From: Xanthomonas codiaei
GTDB lineage: Bacteria; Pseudomonadota; Gammaproteobacteria; Xanthomonadales; Xanthomonadaceae
NCBI RefSeq assembly: GCF_002939785.1
Contig: NZ_MDEC01000005.1
Coordinates: forward strand, 107,929-171,928
DNA length: 64,000 nucleotides
Reading direction: 5' to 3'
The position numbers and the translations under genes are program-made. Below the pieces are notes generated by a model that saw only the letters and a list, made by a program, of their open reading frames with translations, made no database searches and had not been told where the DNA came from. Below are positions 25,433 through 35,118 of this stretch, piece by piece (the stretch's first letter is position 1; every line of letters begins with the position of its first letter).

Positions 25433-26779
25433 TTACTTCTTCGGGTAGCCGGCGCGCAGCATTTCGCGCTCGGTGCTGGCCTGGGCGTTCTTCAGCGCGT
25501 CGTCCACGCTGACCGAGCCGGTGAGCGCCGCAGAGAACTGCTGGCCGACCGTGGTGCCGATCGACTGGAATTCCGGGATGGCCACGTACTGCACGCCGAC
25601 ATAGGGCACCGGCTTGACCGCGGGGTGATGGGTGTCGGCGCCCTGGATGGCGGCCAGGGTCGGCTTGGCGAACGGCGCGGCCTTCAGATACTCGGGGTTG
25701 GCATACAGCGATTGACGCGTGCCCGGCGGTACGTTGACCCAACCGTCCTTGGCGGCGACCAGGTCGATGTAGTGCTTGCCGGTAGCCCAGGCGATGAAGG
25801 CCTGCGCCTTGTCTGCCTTCCTGGAGCTGGCCGGGATCGCCAGATTCCAGGCCCATAGCCAGCCGGTGGTCTTGCCCTTGCCGGCATCGGGCGCAGGCGC
25901 GAAGCCGACCTTGTCGGCCACCTTGGATTCGCTCGGGTTGCTGATGAACGAGGCCGCCACCGTGGCATCCACCCACATGGCGCACTTGCCGGCGTTGAAC
26001 AGCGCCAGATTCTCGTTGAAGCCGTTGGAGGCCGCGCCGGGCGGGCCGGCCTGCTGCATGACATCCACGTAGGTCTGCAACGCGGCCTTCCATTCCGGCT
26101 GGTCGAACTGCGGCTTCCACTGCTCATCGAACCAGCGCGCACCGAAGGCATTGCCCATCGCGCTGATCAAGGCCATGTTCTCGCCCCAGCCGGCCTTGCC
26201 GCGCAGGCAGATGCCATACACGCCGTTCTGCTTGTCGGTGAGCTTGCGCGCGGCATCGGCCATGAAACTCCACGACGGCTGCGCGGGCATCTGCAGGCCG
26301 GCCTTCTGCAGCAGGTCGGTGCGATACATCAGCATCGAGCCTTCGGCGTAGAACGGCGCTGCGTACAGCTTGCCCTTGTCGCTGACCGCATCGCGGATCT
26401 GCGGCATCAGGTCGTCCACGTCGTAGTCGGCGTCGAAGCTCAGCGGCTTGAGCCAACCGCGCTCGGCCCAGATCGGCACCTCGTAGGTGCCGATGGTCAG
26501 CATATCGAATTGCCCGCCCTGGGTGGCGATGTCGGTGGTCACGCGCTGGCGCAGCACGTTTTCTTCCAGCGTCACCCACTCCAGCTTGATGTCCGGATGC
26601 TTGGCGGTGAAGTCGGCGGTGAGCTTCTGCATGCGGATCATGTCGCCGTTGTTGACGGTGGCGATCACCAGCGTGTCCTGCCTGGCCGCCGCATCGCCAT
26701 CGTGTTGGCCGCCACCACCGCAACCGGCCAGTGCGGTGCTCAGTCCCACGCAGGTCAGCAACTTGATCGAAGTGTTCAT
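25433..26779 (-). CDS. Sugar/polyol ABC transporter substrate-binding lipoprotein
   Basis: A 448-residue extracytoplasmic solute-binding protein, family 1. It begins MNTSIKLLTCVGLSTALAGC, a lipoprotein signal with LAGC as lipobox, so it is tethered in the periplasm. The core has TADFTAKHPDIKLEWVTLEE, the hinge segment AAPFYAEGSMLMYRTDLLQK and GWLWAWNLAIPASS in the second lobe. ATG 26779 gives the signal peptide; the upstream in-frame extension to 26926 would mask it. It is the first transport gene of the cluster, and candidate operator repeats lie 30-60 bases upstream of its start. Confidence 0.93.
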   Translation of the reverse strand: MNTSIKLLTCVGLSTALAGCGGGGQHDGDAAARQDTLVIATVNNGDMIRMQKLTADFTAKHPDIKLEWVTLEENVLRQRVTTDIATQGGQFDMLTIGTYEVPIWAERGWLKPLSFDADYDVDDLMPQIRDAVSDKGKLYAAPFYAEGSMLMYRTDLLQKAGLQMPAQPSWSFMADAARKLTDKQNGVYGICLRGKAGWGENMALISAMGNAFGARWFDEQWKPQFDQPEWKAALQTYVDVMQQAGPPGAASNGFNENLALFNAGKCAMWVDATVAASFISNPSESKVADKVGFAPAPDAGKGKTTGWLWAWNLAIPASSRKADKAQAFIAWATGKHYIDLVAAKDGWVNVPPGTRQSLYANPEYLKAAPFAKPTLAAIQGADTHHPAVKPVPYVGVQYVAIPEFQSIGTTVGQQFSAALTGSVSVDDALKNAQASTEREMLRAGYPKK

Positions 26780-26807
26780 ACCAGTGCCTCGGGTCGAGGT
26801 TGCTTGA

Positions 26808-26839
26808 GCAAATGCCCGTGTGTTGCGCATATGCCCACG
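26808..26839. promoter_or_regulatory. Direct repeat upstream of the polyol transport genes (candidate operator)
   Basis: GCAAATGCCCGTG (26808-26820) and GCATATGCCCACG (26827-26839) match at 11 of 13 positions and are spaced 19 bases start to start, about two helical turns. They lie between the SorC-family gene and the binding-protein gene and are therefore candidate sites for that regulator. Confidence 0.4.
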
Positions 26840-26963
26840 CTGTCGGCACGCTGTAAAGCACTTTCGATCGTGCAACGCAGCATCGCCGCGCACGCCAGGG
26901 CGCCCGCAGCCGGATGAAAACCTCACGAATGAACCGTCTCGCGCCGCTGCGCGCAGGCGTGCC

Positions 26964-27917
26964 TCAGCCGGCGAGCAAGGCCTTGGCGGTGTGCTCGTCG
27001 GTGATCAGGCCATTGAGGATGCGGCCCTTCAGGGCGGCCTTGATCGGCCCCACCTTGACCGTGCCCGCGGCCACGCCGATGGTCAGGCTGCGCGACGGCA
27101 CGCTGTGCGGCACGCTGGTCAGGCGCAGATTGCTGCCGCCCTCGATGATCTCGCCGTCGGCATTGATGGCCCAGCCGATGACCTCGCCCACGGCGCCCAG
27201 GCGGATCAGTTCCAGCAGTTCGGTGCGGCTGATGAAGCCGTCCACATGCAGCGGAGCGGTCTGGTCGAGCTGGCCGACGCCGACCAGGCGCAGATCGGCC
27301 TTGTCGGCAATCGCGCGGACCCTGCGCACCACCTCGATGCCCAGCAGGCTCTTGCGCTCGGTCTGCGAGGACAGGAACACCGGCAGCGGCATCGGGTAGT
27401 GCTGGGCGCCGGTCAGGTCGGCCAGCCGCGCCACCGCATCGAACGGGCTCGCCGAGCCGTCCGGGGAGATATTGCCGACCAGCGACACCAGCTGGTGATT
27501 GCGCGTCTGCATCGCCGGAATCCGTTCCACCGCCGCGCGCATCGAGCGGCCGGTGCCGATGCCGATGATGCTCGGGGTGTCGCTGCGCAGCGTGGATTCC
27601 AGCAATGCGGCCGCACGCTCGGCTACGCCGGTGACCAGGCCCGGATCGGCCGGATCGGTGGGCGCCACTTCGCAATAGCCGATGCCGAAGCGATCCTGCA
27701 GCTGCGCGGCCAGATCCATGCAGGCGGCGATCGGGTGTTCCAGGCGAAAGGTGATCAGGCGCTGGCTCAGGCACAGCGACACCAGCCGCTGCGCGGTGGC
27801 CCGCGAGACCTTGAGCTTGCGGGCGATTTCGTCCTGGGTGTTGCCTGCGATGTAGTACAGCCAGCCGGCACGGGCAGCGGCGTCGAGTCGCGTGGTGTCG
27901 CTGTCGGAGTTGGCCAT
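26964..27917 (-). CDS. SorC/DeoR-type sugar-binding transcriptional regulator
   Basis: A 317-residue regulator. The N-terminal helix-turn-helix is DEIARKLKVSRATAQRLV (about 29-46). The remaining 250 residues are the SorC sugar-phosphate-binding domain, with IGIGTGRSMRAAVERI, SLVGNISPDGSAS and GVGQLD blocks. Proteins of this class usually respond to a phosphorylated pathway intermediate. It lies between the HAD gene and the transport genes on the same strand; a 184-base gap before the binding-protein gene leaves room for a promoter it could control. Confidence 0.9.
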   Translation of the reverse strand: MANSDSDTTRLDAAARAGWLYYIAGNTQDEIARKLKVSRATAQRLVSLCLSQRLITFRLEHPIAACMDLAAQLQDRFGIGYCEVAPTDPADPGLVTGVAERAAALLESTLRSDTPSIIGIGTGRSMRAAVERIPAMQTRNHQLVSLVGNISPDGSASPFDAVARLADLTGAQHYPMPLPVFLSSQTERKSLLGIEVVRRVRAIADKADLRLVGVGQLDQTAPLHVDGFISRTELLELIRLGAVGEVIGWAINADGEIIEGGSNLRLTSVPHSVPSRSLTIGVAAGTVKVGPIKAALKGRILNGLITDEHTAKALLAG

Positions 27918-27943
27918 CTTTCACATGTGGACGCGTGGACGTC

Positions 27944-28642
27944 TCAGCCTAACGCAGTGCCCGAGCGTACGCAGCCGGCGGCATCCAGCGCAGCGGACAC
28001 GGCCGCCATGCTGTCGAACACGCGCACCGCACCGGCGGCGGCCAGCGACGCGCTGGCATCGGCCGTCGCGCCGTGGTGGCTGCCACCGGTGAATCCCCAG
28101 CCCTGCATGCCGGCCGCGCGGGCCGCCTGCAGGCCGCTGGGGCTGTCTTCGATCACCAGGCAGTTGCCGGGCGCGATCTGCATGCCGTCGGCGGCGAACA
28201 GGAACAGGTCCGGTGCCGGCTTGCCCTGCGCCACGCGCTCGGCGGTGTACAGGTGCGGGCCGAAGTAACGCGCCAGTCCGGTGACCTGCAGGCAAAGCCG
28301 GACCCGTTCCAGATGACTGGACGAGGCCACGCACAGCGGCCGGTCCAGCGCCTGCAGCAGTGCGGCCACGCCGGGAATCGGCTGCAGTTCGCTGCGCAGG
28401 CGCGCCAGCAGTTCGGTGTTGAGATCGGCCTCGAAGGTGTCGGGCAAGGCGATGCCCAGCGTCTGGGCATGCGCACGTACGCTGGCCAGGCGACGCCCGA
28501 GAAAGCGCTGCTTGACCGCAGCTGCGTCCATGTCCACGCCATGCCGTCGCAGCGTCTGCGCCAGCACCGCGCAGGCCAGCGGCTCGCTGTCGATCAGCAC
28601 GCCGTCGCAGTCGAAGATGATCAGGCCAGGTCGGGCGTGCAT
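27944..28642 (-). CDS. HAD-superfamily sugar phosphatase
   Basis: A 232-residue HAD phosphatase of the beta-phosphoglucomutase-like group. Motif I is FDCDGVLIDSE with Asp11 and Asp13 as nucleophile and acid/base, motif II the Ser in CVASSSH, motif III the Lys of GKPAPDLF and motif IV the acidic pair in VIEDSPSG. It is probably the first gene of the polyol cluster; comparable sorbitol clusters also carry a HAD gene (smoM-like). It might dephosphorylate a toxic or dead-end sugar phosphate. ATG 28642 is preferred. The 192 bases between it and spoT are divergent promoter space. Confidence 0.85.
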   Translation of the reverse strand: MHARPGLIIFDCDGVLIDSEPLACAVLAQTLRRHGVDMDAAAVKQRFLGRRLASVRAHAQTLGIALPDTFEADLNTELLARLRSELQPIPGVAALLQALDRPLCVASSSHLERVRLCLQVTGLARYFGPHLYTAERVAQGKPAPDLFLFAADGMQIAPGNCLVIEDSPSGLQAARAAGMQGWGFTGGSHHGATADASASLAAAGAVRVFDSMAAVSAALDAAGCVRSGTALG

Positions 28643-28834
28643 CGGTCGGCGTCTCGCCACGGGCAACGGTCCTGGAGTATAGCGTCCGGGCAAATGTTGC
28701 ATGGAATGGGCAATAGCGCAGGGTGGCGGTTCGGTGCCGTGCCTCGCCCCGGCAGCCCGCGCCCTTGCCTCCGGCATGCTTGCGCGTTCACGTGCCGCAT
28801 TGCCGCAAACCGGCCACTGGCATAGTCTTCCGCC

Positions 28835-31006
28835 ATGAACCCAGGCCCCACTGCCCAGGCGAGCGTGGCGACGACCCCGTCCTCCGACCCGGCGATTCCC
28901 GACTACGTCCTGCACTTCGAGCGCGCTGCCAGCTACCTGCCCAAGGAGCAGCTGCCGATCCTGCGCCGCGCCTGGGAAGTGGGCGCCACCGCGCATGCGG
29001 GCCAGACCCGCAAATCCGGCGAGCCCTATATCACCCACCCGGTGGCCGTGGCCGGTGTGCTGGCCGAGCTGGGCCTGGACATGGAATCGTTGATCGCCGC
29101 GATCCTGCACGACACCATCGAAGACACGCCGCTGACGCGCGAAGAGCTGGCCTCCGAATTCGGCGAAGCGGTGGCCGAGCTGGTCGATGGCGTCACCAAG
29201 CTGGACAAGCTCAAGTTCCGCGACCGCCAGGAAGCGGCCGCCGAAAGCTTCCGCAAGATGCTGCTGGCGATGTCGCGCGACCTGCGCGTGATCATGATCA
29301 AGCTGGCCGACCGCCTGCACAACATGCGCACGCTGGGCGCGCAGAGCACCGAGGCGCGCGGCCGCATTGCGCGTGAGACGCTGGAGATCTACGCGCCCAT
29401 CGCCCAGCGCCTGGGCATGAGCCTGATCAAGTCCGAGCTGCAGAACCTGGGCTTCCGCGCGTTGTATCCCTGGCGTCACGCCATCATCGAAAAACATATC
29501 CGCAGCCAGCCGGTGGTGCGGCGCGAATCGATGGCGCAGGTGGAGGTGCAACTGAGCCAGCGGCTGGCCAAGGAAGGGCTGGAACACCGTCTGGTCAGCC
29601 GCATCAAGACGCCGTGGAGCATCTATTCGAAGATGCACGAAGAGAACAAGTCCTTCGACCAGGTGATGGACGTGTTCGGCTTCCGCCTGGTGGTGCGCAC
29701 GGTGGCCGACTGTTACCACGCGCTGGGCGCGGTGCATGCCACCTTCAAGCCGCTGGACGGGCGCTTCCGCGATTTCATCGCGATCCCGAAGGCCAACGGT
29801 TACCAGTCGCTGCACACGGTGTTGTTCGGGCCGTATGGCTCGCCGATCGAGGTGCAGATCCGCACCGAAGAGATGGACCTGATCGCCGAGCGCGGCGTGG
29901 CGGCGCACTGGACCTACAAGGTGGGTTCGGCTGCGCCCAACAGCGCGCAGAGCCGTGCGCACGACTGGATCGTGGAGCTGATCGATTCGCAACGCGCCGC
30001 CGGTTCGTCGCTGGAGTTCCTGGACAACGTCAAGGTGGACCTGTTCCCGGACGAGGTCTATCTGTTCACGCCCAAGGGCAAGATCCTGGCGCTGCCACGC
30101 AATTCCACTGCGCTGGATTTTGCCTATGCGGTGCATACCGATGTGGGCAACCGTGCGGTGGCCTCGCGCGTGGACAAGAAGCTGGTGCCGTTGCGCACCA
30201 AGCTGGTCAGCGGGCAGGCGGTGGAGATCATCACCGCGCGTTCGGCCACGCCCAAGCCGCAGTGGCTGGAATTTGTGGTCAGCAGCAAGGCGCGCACGGC
30301 GATCCGCCACCAGCTCAAGCAGCTCGAACACGAAGACGCCGTACAACTGGGCCACCGCATGCTCGACCGCGCGCTGGAAGCGATGGATTCCTCGCTGGAG
30401 CGGCTGCCCAAGGGCCGCCTGGACGCCTTCCTCACCGAACATCGCTACCCGCGCCTGGAAGCGCTGCTGGCCGACGTGGCGCTGGGCAACTGGATGCCCA
30501 CGCAGGCCGCGCAGGCGCTGATGGCCTACGCCGAACTGCGCGGTGGCGGGCATTCCAAGCATTCGCACGAAAAGATCCTGATCGACGGCAGCGAGCGCGG
30601 CGTGATCAGCTTCGCCAATTGCTGCCAGCCGATTCCCGGCGACGAGATCATGGGCTACCACACCGCCGGCAAAGGCATCGTGGTGCACCGGCTGGATTGC
30701 CCGAACCTGGCCGAGTTGCGCAAGTCGCCCGAGCGCTGGGTGCCGATCGACTGGGATTCCAACGTCAGCGGCGACTACGACACTGCGCTGATCGTCGAGG
30801 TGGAAAACCGCACCGGCGTGCTAGCGCAGCTGGCTGCGGCGATTGCGCAGAGCCAGTCCAATATCGAACGGGTGGATTATCTGGACCGCGATTTCAACGC
30901 GGCGGTGCTGCGCTTCAACATCCAGGTGCGCGACCGCCGCCATCTGGCCGAAGTGATGCGCCGGCTGCGCCGCCTGCATGTGGTGCAGAGCGTGGGGCGG
31001 CAGTAG
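28835..31006 (+). CDS. spoT: Bifunctional (p)ppGpp synthetase/hydrolase SpoT
   Basis: A 723-residue RSH enzyme that makes and degrades (p)ppGpp. The hydrolase domain shows His54, His68 and HD at 92-93 followed by Glu96-Asp97 (LHDTIEDT), so hydrolase activity is expected. The synthetase domain has FGFRLVVRTVADCYHALGAVH and KANGYQSLHT near 325. A TGS domain starts near 405 (DEVYLFTPKGKILALP) and an ACT domain fills about 650-720. It is normally directly downstream of rpoZ; here a 10-kb polyol cluster on the opposite strand separates them, so spoT must have its own promoter. Confidence 0.96.
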   Translation: MNPGPTAQASVATTPSSDPAIPDYVLHFERAASYLPKEQLPILRRAWEVGATAHAGQTRKSGEPYITHPVAVAGVLAELGLDMESLIAAILHDTIEDTPLTREELASEFGEAVAELVDGVTKLDKLKFRDRQEAAAESFRKMLLAMSRDLRVIMIKLADRLHNMRTLGAQSTEARGRIARETLEIYAPIAQRLGMSLIKSELQNLGFRALYPWRHAIIEKHIRSQPVVRRESMAQVEVQLSQRLAKEGLEHRLVSRIKTPWSIYSKMHEENKSFDQVMDVFGFRLVVRTVADCYHALGAVHATFKPLDGRFRDFIAIPKANGYQSLHTVLFGPYGSPIEVQIRTEEMDLIAERGVAAHWTYKVGSAAPNSAQSRAHDWIVELIDSQRAAGSSLEFLDNVKVDLFPDEVYLFTPKGKILALPRNSTALDFAYAVHTDVGNRAVASRVDKKLVPLRTKLVSGQAVEIITARSATPKPQWLEFVVSSKARTAIRHQLKQLEHEDAVQLGHRMLDRALEAMDSSLERLPKGRLDAFLTEHRYPRLEALLADVALGNWMPTQAAQALMAYAELRGGGHSKHSHEKILIDGSERGVISFANCCQPIPGDEIMGYHTAGKGIVVHRLDCPNLAELRKSPERWVPIDWDSNVSGDYDTALIVEVENRTGVLAQLAAAIAQSQSNIERVDYLDRDFNAAVLRFNIQVRDRRHLAEVMRRLRRLHVVQSVGRQ

Positions 31007-31429
31007 GCCGGAGCCCGACCTTGCCAAGCGCCGCAGCAGGCCGCTTGGATCGGCTTGTGCGACGGCGCGCGCCATGAGAACGCAGTGCGTTGATCGCTTC
31101 GGCGCAGTGCCTTGCAGTGCGAACGACGCAGCCAGCGTTACGCACCGTGTCCGTCGTAAGTTGCGCTGCAAACGCCGCGTGCTCACGACGTCAGAAACTG
31201 CGCGTGCCCTGCGGGTGCTCGCAACCAATGTGAAGTCAGCACTCGACGTAGTCGTGCACCGCGTTCGTATCGGGGCGCAGTCTCGGTTGGACCGCAAGAC
31301 ATGCGTTGCACCCGCTTTCCGGACACTCCAGATCGCGCGCGAGTCGGCCAAGGTCGACGCAGAACTCTGAGCGCGCACTGCGTGACGGTGGCAGTGCACA
31401 GTCCTGCGTGACCAGCGCGCTTGCAGTAC
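31007..31429. other. Intergenic region between spoT and the LysR gene, no gene seen
   Basis: The 423 bases have no reading frame with family resemblance or plausible codon use. A weak stem (CCAAGCG and CGCTTGG near 31023-31044) follows spoT but lacks a T tract. The region is GC-balanced and non-repetitive. Confidence 0.5.
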
Positions 31430-32299
31430 TCAGGTGATCAGCCGGCGTAGTGCCGGATTGTCGTTGTCCTGCTTCCATACCAGATGCAGTTCCACCGGCG
31501 TGGCCGGCGCCTCGTCGCGCAGTGGCAGGTACACGATGCCGGCGTAGCGCAGGCCGCTGGCGCCTTCGGGCACCAGTGCCATGCCCATGCCGCCGCGCAC
31601 CAGTGCCAGCACCGAGTGGATCTGGCTGACGTATTGCACCGAGCGCGGCGCGATGCCGCGGCTGCCGAACAGCTGCGCCAGCAGATCGTAGAAGTAACGC
31701 GCTTCATCGGGCGCGTAGTTGACCAGCGGCTGGCCGTCGAAATCCTGCAGGCGCAGGCTGTCGTGACGTGCAAGCGGTGCGTCCTCGGGCAACGCGGCGA
31801 TCAGCGGCTCGCGGGCCACGCAGCGGCTGTGCAGGCCAGGGCGCTGGATCGGCGGGCGCAGCAGGCCGATATCCAGCCGCCCTGCGTCCAGCGCATCCAG
31901 CTGCGGCAGGCTGACCATTTCCTTCAGCTGCAGGTCCACATCCGGTGCCTCGCTGCGCCAGCGCGCGATGGCCTCGGGCAGGAAGCGATAGCTGGCACCG
32001 GCAGTGAAGCCCACCGACACGCTGCCGGCATCGCCGGTGCCGATCCGGCGTGCACGCAGGCCGGCGTTCTCGGCCATGCGCAGGATCGCGCGCGCCTCGG
32101 CCAGCAGGCTGCGCCCGGCCTGGGTCAGCCGCACGTGCCGGCTGTTGCGCTCCAGCAAGGCGGTACCGACGCTGTGCTCCAGCAGCTGGATCTGCCGGCT
32201 CAGCGGTGGCTGGGTCATGTTGAGGCGCTCGGCTGCGCGTCGAAAATGCAGCTCGTCGGCAACGGCAACGAAGCAGCGCAACTGGGGCAGATCGAACAT
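31430..32299 (-). CDS. LysR-family regulator, divergent from the glucarate/galactarate operon
   Basis: A 289-residue LysR-type regulator. The N-terminal winged helix includes CFVAVADELHFRRAAERLNM and TQPPLSRQIQLLEHSVG (about 8-45); the rest is a periplasmic-binding-like effector domain with FTAGASYRFLPEAIARW and a typical C-terminal GGMGMALVPEGAS. ATG 32299 starts at the usual MFDLPQLRCF; an upstream in-frame ATG is rejected. Divergence from kdgD with about 300 shared bases containing strong palindromes suggests it controls that operon with glucarate, galactarate or a derived acid as effector (inference). Confidence 0.9.
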   Translation of the reverse strand: MFDLPQLRCFVAVADELHFRRAAERLNMTQPPLSRQIQLLEHSVGTALLERNSRHVRLTQAGRSLLAEARAILRMAENAGLRARRIGTGDAGSVSVGFTAGASYRFLPEAIARWRSEAPDVDLQLKEMVSLPQLDALDAGRLDIGLLRPPIQRPGLHSRCVAREPLIAALPEDAPLARHDSLRLQDFDGQPLVNYAPDEARYFYDLLAQLFGSRGIAPRSVQYVSQIHSVLALVRGGMGMALVPEGASGLRYAGIVYLPLRDEAPATPVELHLVWKQDNDNPALRRLIT

Positions 32300-32442
32300 G
32301 AAAGCAGCCCCTCGCTGAGCGATTTGGATGAAGTCGATGCTGCACGTGCAACATCTTTGCGCGCACTGCGCGGATGAATACGCGGCACGCCGGCAAGGCA
32401 CCGACAACGAGCACGAGCATCCATAATTACGTTGGCCGCGGA

Positions 32443-32475
32443 AAACCGTTGCAAAGCAGCCATTTGCAACGGTTT
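32443..32475. promoter_or_regulatory. Perfect 13-bp inverted repeat in the LysR-kdgD promoter region
   Basis: AAACCGTTGCAAA (32443-32455) and TTTGCAACGGTTT (32463-32475) are exact complements separated by 7 bases. There is no T tract, so it looks like an operator rather than a terminator. The arms overlap a possible TTGCAA -35 for the LysR gene on the minus strand. Confidence 0.65.
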
Positions 32476-32496
32476 GGGGTCATCCATGATGCGATT

Positions 32497-32522
32497 GATT
32501 CGAATCGTGTATCAAACAATAC
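32497..32522. promoter_or_regulatory. Adjacent small palindromes upstream of kdgD
   Basis: GATTCGAATC (32497-32506) is a perfect palindrome and GTAT-CAAACA-ATAC (32509-32522) is an interrupted palindrome of the size LysR proteins recognise. They lie 74-99 bases before the kdgD start, in an unusually A+T-rich stretch. Confidence 0.45.
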
Positions 32523-32595
32523 GTAATTTGGTTTGGACCAGCAACGATCTGCGTTCCTAGGATCAGCTCATCCCCCGCCTAGGAGCGTTTGTCCG

Positions 32596-33513
32596 ATGAG
32601 CAGCAGATACACCCCGTCCGAAATGGCCCAGGCGCTTGGCGCCGGGTTGCTGTCGTTTCCGGTCACCCATTTCGATGCCGAGCTGGCGTTCGACGAGCCG
32701 GCCTATCGCACCAACCTGGACTGGCTGTCCTCGCATCCGGCGGCCGGGTTGTTCGCTGCCGGCGGCACCGGCGAGCTGTTTTCGCTGAGCCTGGAGGAGG
32801 TCAACCGCGCCGTACGTGCCGCGGTGAGCCAGACCGCCGGGCGCATGCCGGTGATCGCGCCGGCCGGCTACGGCACCGCGATCGCGATCGAGATGGCGCA
32901 GGCCGCCGAGCGCAACGACGCCGACGGCATCCTGCTGTTTCCGCCGTACCTGACCGAGTGCGATGCCCAGGGCGTGGCCGAGCATGTCGAACGCGTCTGC
33001 AAGGCAACTAAGCTCGGCGTGATCGTCTACGGCCGCGCCAACGCCAGGCTCGACGATGTGACCCTGGCGCGCGTGGCCGAACGCTGCCCCAACCTGGTGG
33101 GCTACAAGGACGGCATCGGCGATGTGGATCGCATGACCCGTATCTATGCGCGGCTGGGCGAGCGGCTGCTGTACGTGGGCGGCTTGCCGACGGCTGAAAC
33201 CTTCGCGCTGCCGTATCTGGAAATGGGCGTCACCACCTATTCGTCGGCCATCTTCAATTTTCTGCCCGAGTGGGCGCTGGCGTTCTACGCGGCGGTGCGC
33301 GCGCGCGACCACGCCACCATCTACCGCGAGCTCAACGATTTCGTGCTGCCGTATACGGTGCTGCGCAATCGCCGCGCCGGCTATGCGGTGTCCATCGTCA
33401 AGGCCGGCATGCGCGCGGTGGGCCGCCCGGCCGGCCCGGTGCGCACGCCATTGGCCGACCTCACCGAGGACGAATTCGCCCAGCTCAAGCAACTGATCGG
33501 AGGATGCCGCTGA
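32596..33513 (+). CDS. kdgD: 5-dehydro-4-deoxyglucarate dehydratase
   Basis: KdgD dehydrates and decarboxylates 5-keto-4-deoxyglucarate to 2-ketoglutarate semialdehyde. The 305-residue product is a DapA-type TIM barrel: SFPVTHFD at the N-terminus, [13 protein letters not shown] from about residue 56, the conserved Tyr in LLFPPYL, and the Schiff-base Lys171 in [11 protein letters not shown] 32596 is preceded by an AGGAG-like site (AGGAGCG). It is the first gene of the operon and overlaps the next gene (TGATG). Confidence 0.92.
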   Translation: MSSRYTPSEMAQALGAGLLSFPVTHFDAELAFDEPAYRTNLDWLSSHPAAGLFAAGGTGELFSLSLEEVNRAVRAAVSQTAGRMPVIAPAGYGTAIAIEMAQAAERNDADGILLFPPYLTECDAQGVAEHVERVCKATKLGVIVYGRANARLDDVTLARVAERCPNLVGYKDGIGDVDRMTRIYARLGERLLYVGGLPTAETFALPYLEMGVTTYSSAIFNFLPEWALAFYAAVRARDHATIYRELNDFVLPYTVLRNRRAGYAVSIVKAGMRAVGRPAGPVRTPLADLTEDEFAQLKQLIGGCR

Positions 33514-35093
33514 TGCATGCCATCCAGGGTGAATCGTTGATCGGCCAGCGCAGCGTGCCCGGCGCCGGTGCGGTGTTTCAGGGGCTGGATGCGGCCAGCG
33601 GCGAAGCGCTGCAGCCGGTGTTCGCCTCGGCCAGCGCACAGGACCTGGAGCAGGCCTGCGCGCTGGCGCACGCGGCGTTCGATCCTTACCGCGACACCTC
33701 GCTGGAAGTGCGCGCCGGCTTTCTGGAGACCATCGCCGAACAGATCCTGGCACTGGGCGATGCGCTGATCGAACGCGCCATGCGCGAGAGTGGGCTGCCG
33801 CGTGCACGGCTGGAAGGCGAGCGCGCACGCACCGTGGGCCAGCTGCGGCTGTTCGCCAACGTGGTGCGCGAAGGCAGCTGGCTGCAGGCGCGCATCGACC
33901 CCGCCATGCCGCAGCGCACGCCGCTGCCGCGTGCGGATCTGCGCCAGCGTCATATCGCGCTGGGGCCGGTGGCGGTGTTCGGTGCCAGCAACTTCCCGCT
34001 GGCGTTTTCGGTGGCCGGTGGCGATACCGCCTCCGCCCTGGCGGCCGGCTGCCCGGTCGTGGTGAAAGCGCATGGCGCCCATCCGGGCACGTCCGAACTG
34101 GTGGGCCGCGCGATCCAGGCGGCGGTGGCGCAGTGCGGTCTGCCCGAAGGGGTGTTCTCGCTGCTGTTCGACGCCGGTATCGAGATCGGCGCGCAGCTGG
34201 TGGCCGATGCACGCATCAAGGCCGTGGGCTTCACCGGCTCGCGTGCCGGCGGCATGGCACTGGTCAGGATCGCCTCTGCACGCCGCGAGCCGATTCCGGT
34301 GTATGCGGAAATGAGCGCGATCAACCCGGTCTATCTGTTGCCGCATGCGCTCCAAGCGCGCGCGCCGGCACTGGGCAAGGCGTTCGTGGGCTCGCTCACC
34401 CTGGGCGCGGGACAGTTCTGCACCAACCCCGGCCTGCTGCTGGCGATCGATTCGCCAGCGCTGGATGCCTTCATCGCCTCGGCAACGCAGGCGCTGCAGG
34501 AGGTGGTGCCGGCGGCGATGCTCACTACCGGCATCAGCCAGGCATATGCGCAAGGTGTGCAACGGCTGGCTGCGCATCCGCAGGTCGCCACCCTGGCACG
34601 TGGCGCGGCCGCGGATACGGGGCGTTGCCCGGCGGCGTTGTTCGGTACCGATGCCGATGCCTTCCTGGCCGATGAAGCGCTGCAGGCCGAAGTGTTCGGT
34701 GCCTCCTCGCTGCTGGTGCGTTGCAAGGACATCGCCCAGTTGCGTGCATTGAGCGAGGCGCTGGAAGGCCAGCTCACCGCCACCTTGCAGATGGACGAGG
34801 GCGACACCGCGCTGGCGGCGGCATTGCTGCCGGTGCTCGAGCGCAAGGCCGGCCGCATCCTGGTCAACGATTGGCCCACTGGCGTGGAGGTCTGCCACGC
34901 CATGGTGCACGGCGGCCCGTTCCCGGCCACCTCCGATAGCCGCAGCACCTCGGTGGGCACGCTGGCGATCGATCGTTTCCTTCGCCCGGTCTGCTACCAG
35001 GACCTGCCGGTGGCGCTGCTGCCGGCGGCGGTGGCGCATGGCAATCCGCTGGGCCTGTGGCGGCGCGTGGATGGCGCGTTGGGTCACGACTGA
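33513..35093 (+). CDS. 2-ketoglutarate semialdehyde (2,5-dioxovalerate) dehydrogenase
   Basis: An aldehyde dehydrogenase that oxidises the KdgD product to 2-ketoglutarate. The 526-residue product has the cofactor segment [17 protein letters not shown], the general base Glu266 (YAEMSAINP) and the nucleophile Cys303 ([10 protein letters not shown]). The [10 protein letters not shown] stretch is typical of the ketoglutarate-semialdehyde subgroup. The ATG at 33513 shares its A with the kdgD stop; a GGAGG sits 9 bases before it. An in-frame ATG three codons earlier is an alternative. Confidence 0.92.
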   Translation: MHAIQGESLIGQRSVPGAGAVFQGLDAASGEALQPVFASASAQDLEQACALAHAAFDPYRDTSLEVRAGFLETIAEQILALGDALIERAMRESGLPRARLEGERARTVGQLRLFANVVREGSWLQARIDPAMPQRTPLPRADLRQRHIALGPVAVFGASNFPLAFSVAGGDTASALAAGCPVVVKAHGAHPGTSELVGRAIQAAVAQCGLPEGVFSLLFDAGIEIGAQLVADARIKAVGFTGSRAGGMALVRIASARREPIPVYAEMSAINPVYLLPHALQARAPALGKAFVGSLTLGAGQFCTNPGLLLAIDSPALDAFIASATQALQEVVPAAMLTTGISQAYAQGVQRLAAHPQVATLARGAAADTGRCPAALFGTDADAFLADEALQAEVFGASSLLVRCKDIAQLRALSEALEGQLTATLQMDEGDTALAAALLPVLERKAGRILVNDWPTGVEVCHAMVHGGPFPATSDSRSTSVGTLAIDRFLRPVCYQDLPVALLPAAVAHGNPLGLWRRVDGALGHD

Positions 35094-35118
35094 CCGAGCC
35101 GTTCGCAACGTTGCCTGA

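Noticed and set aside
30978-31370. 130-residue open frame after spoT
   Set aside because: Starts inside spoT in another frame, is Arg-rich and has no family resemblance.
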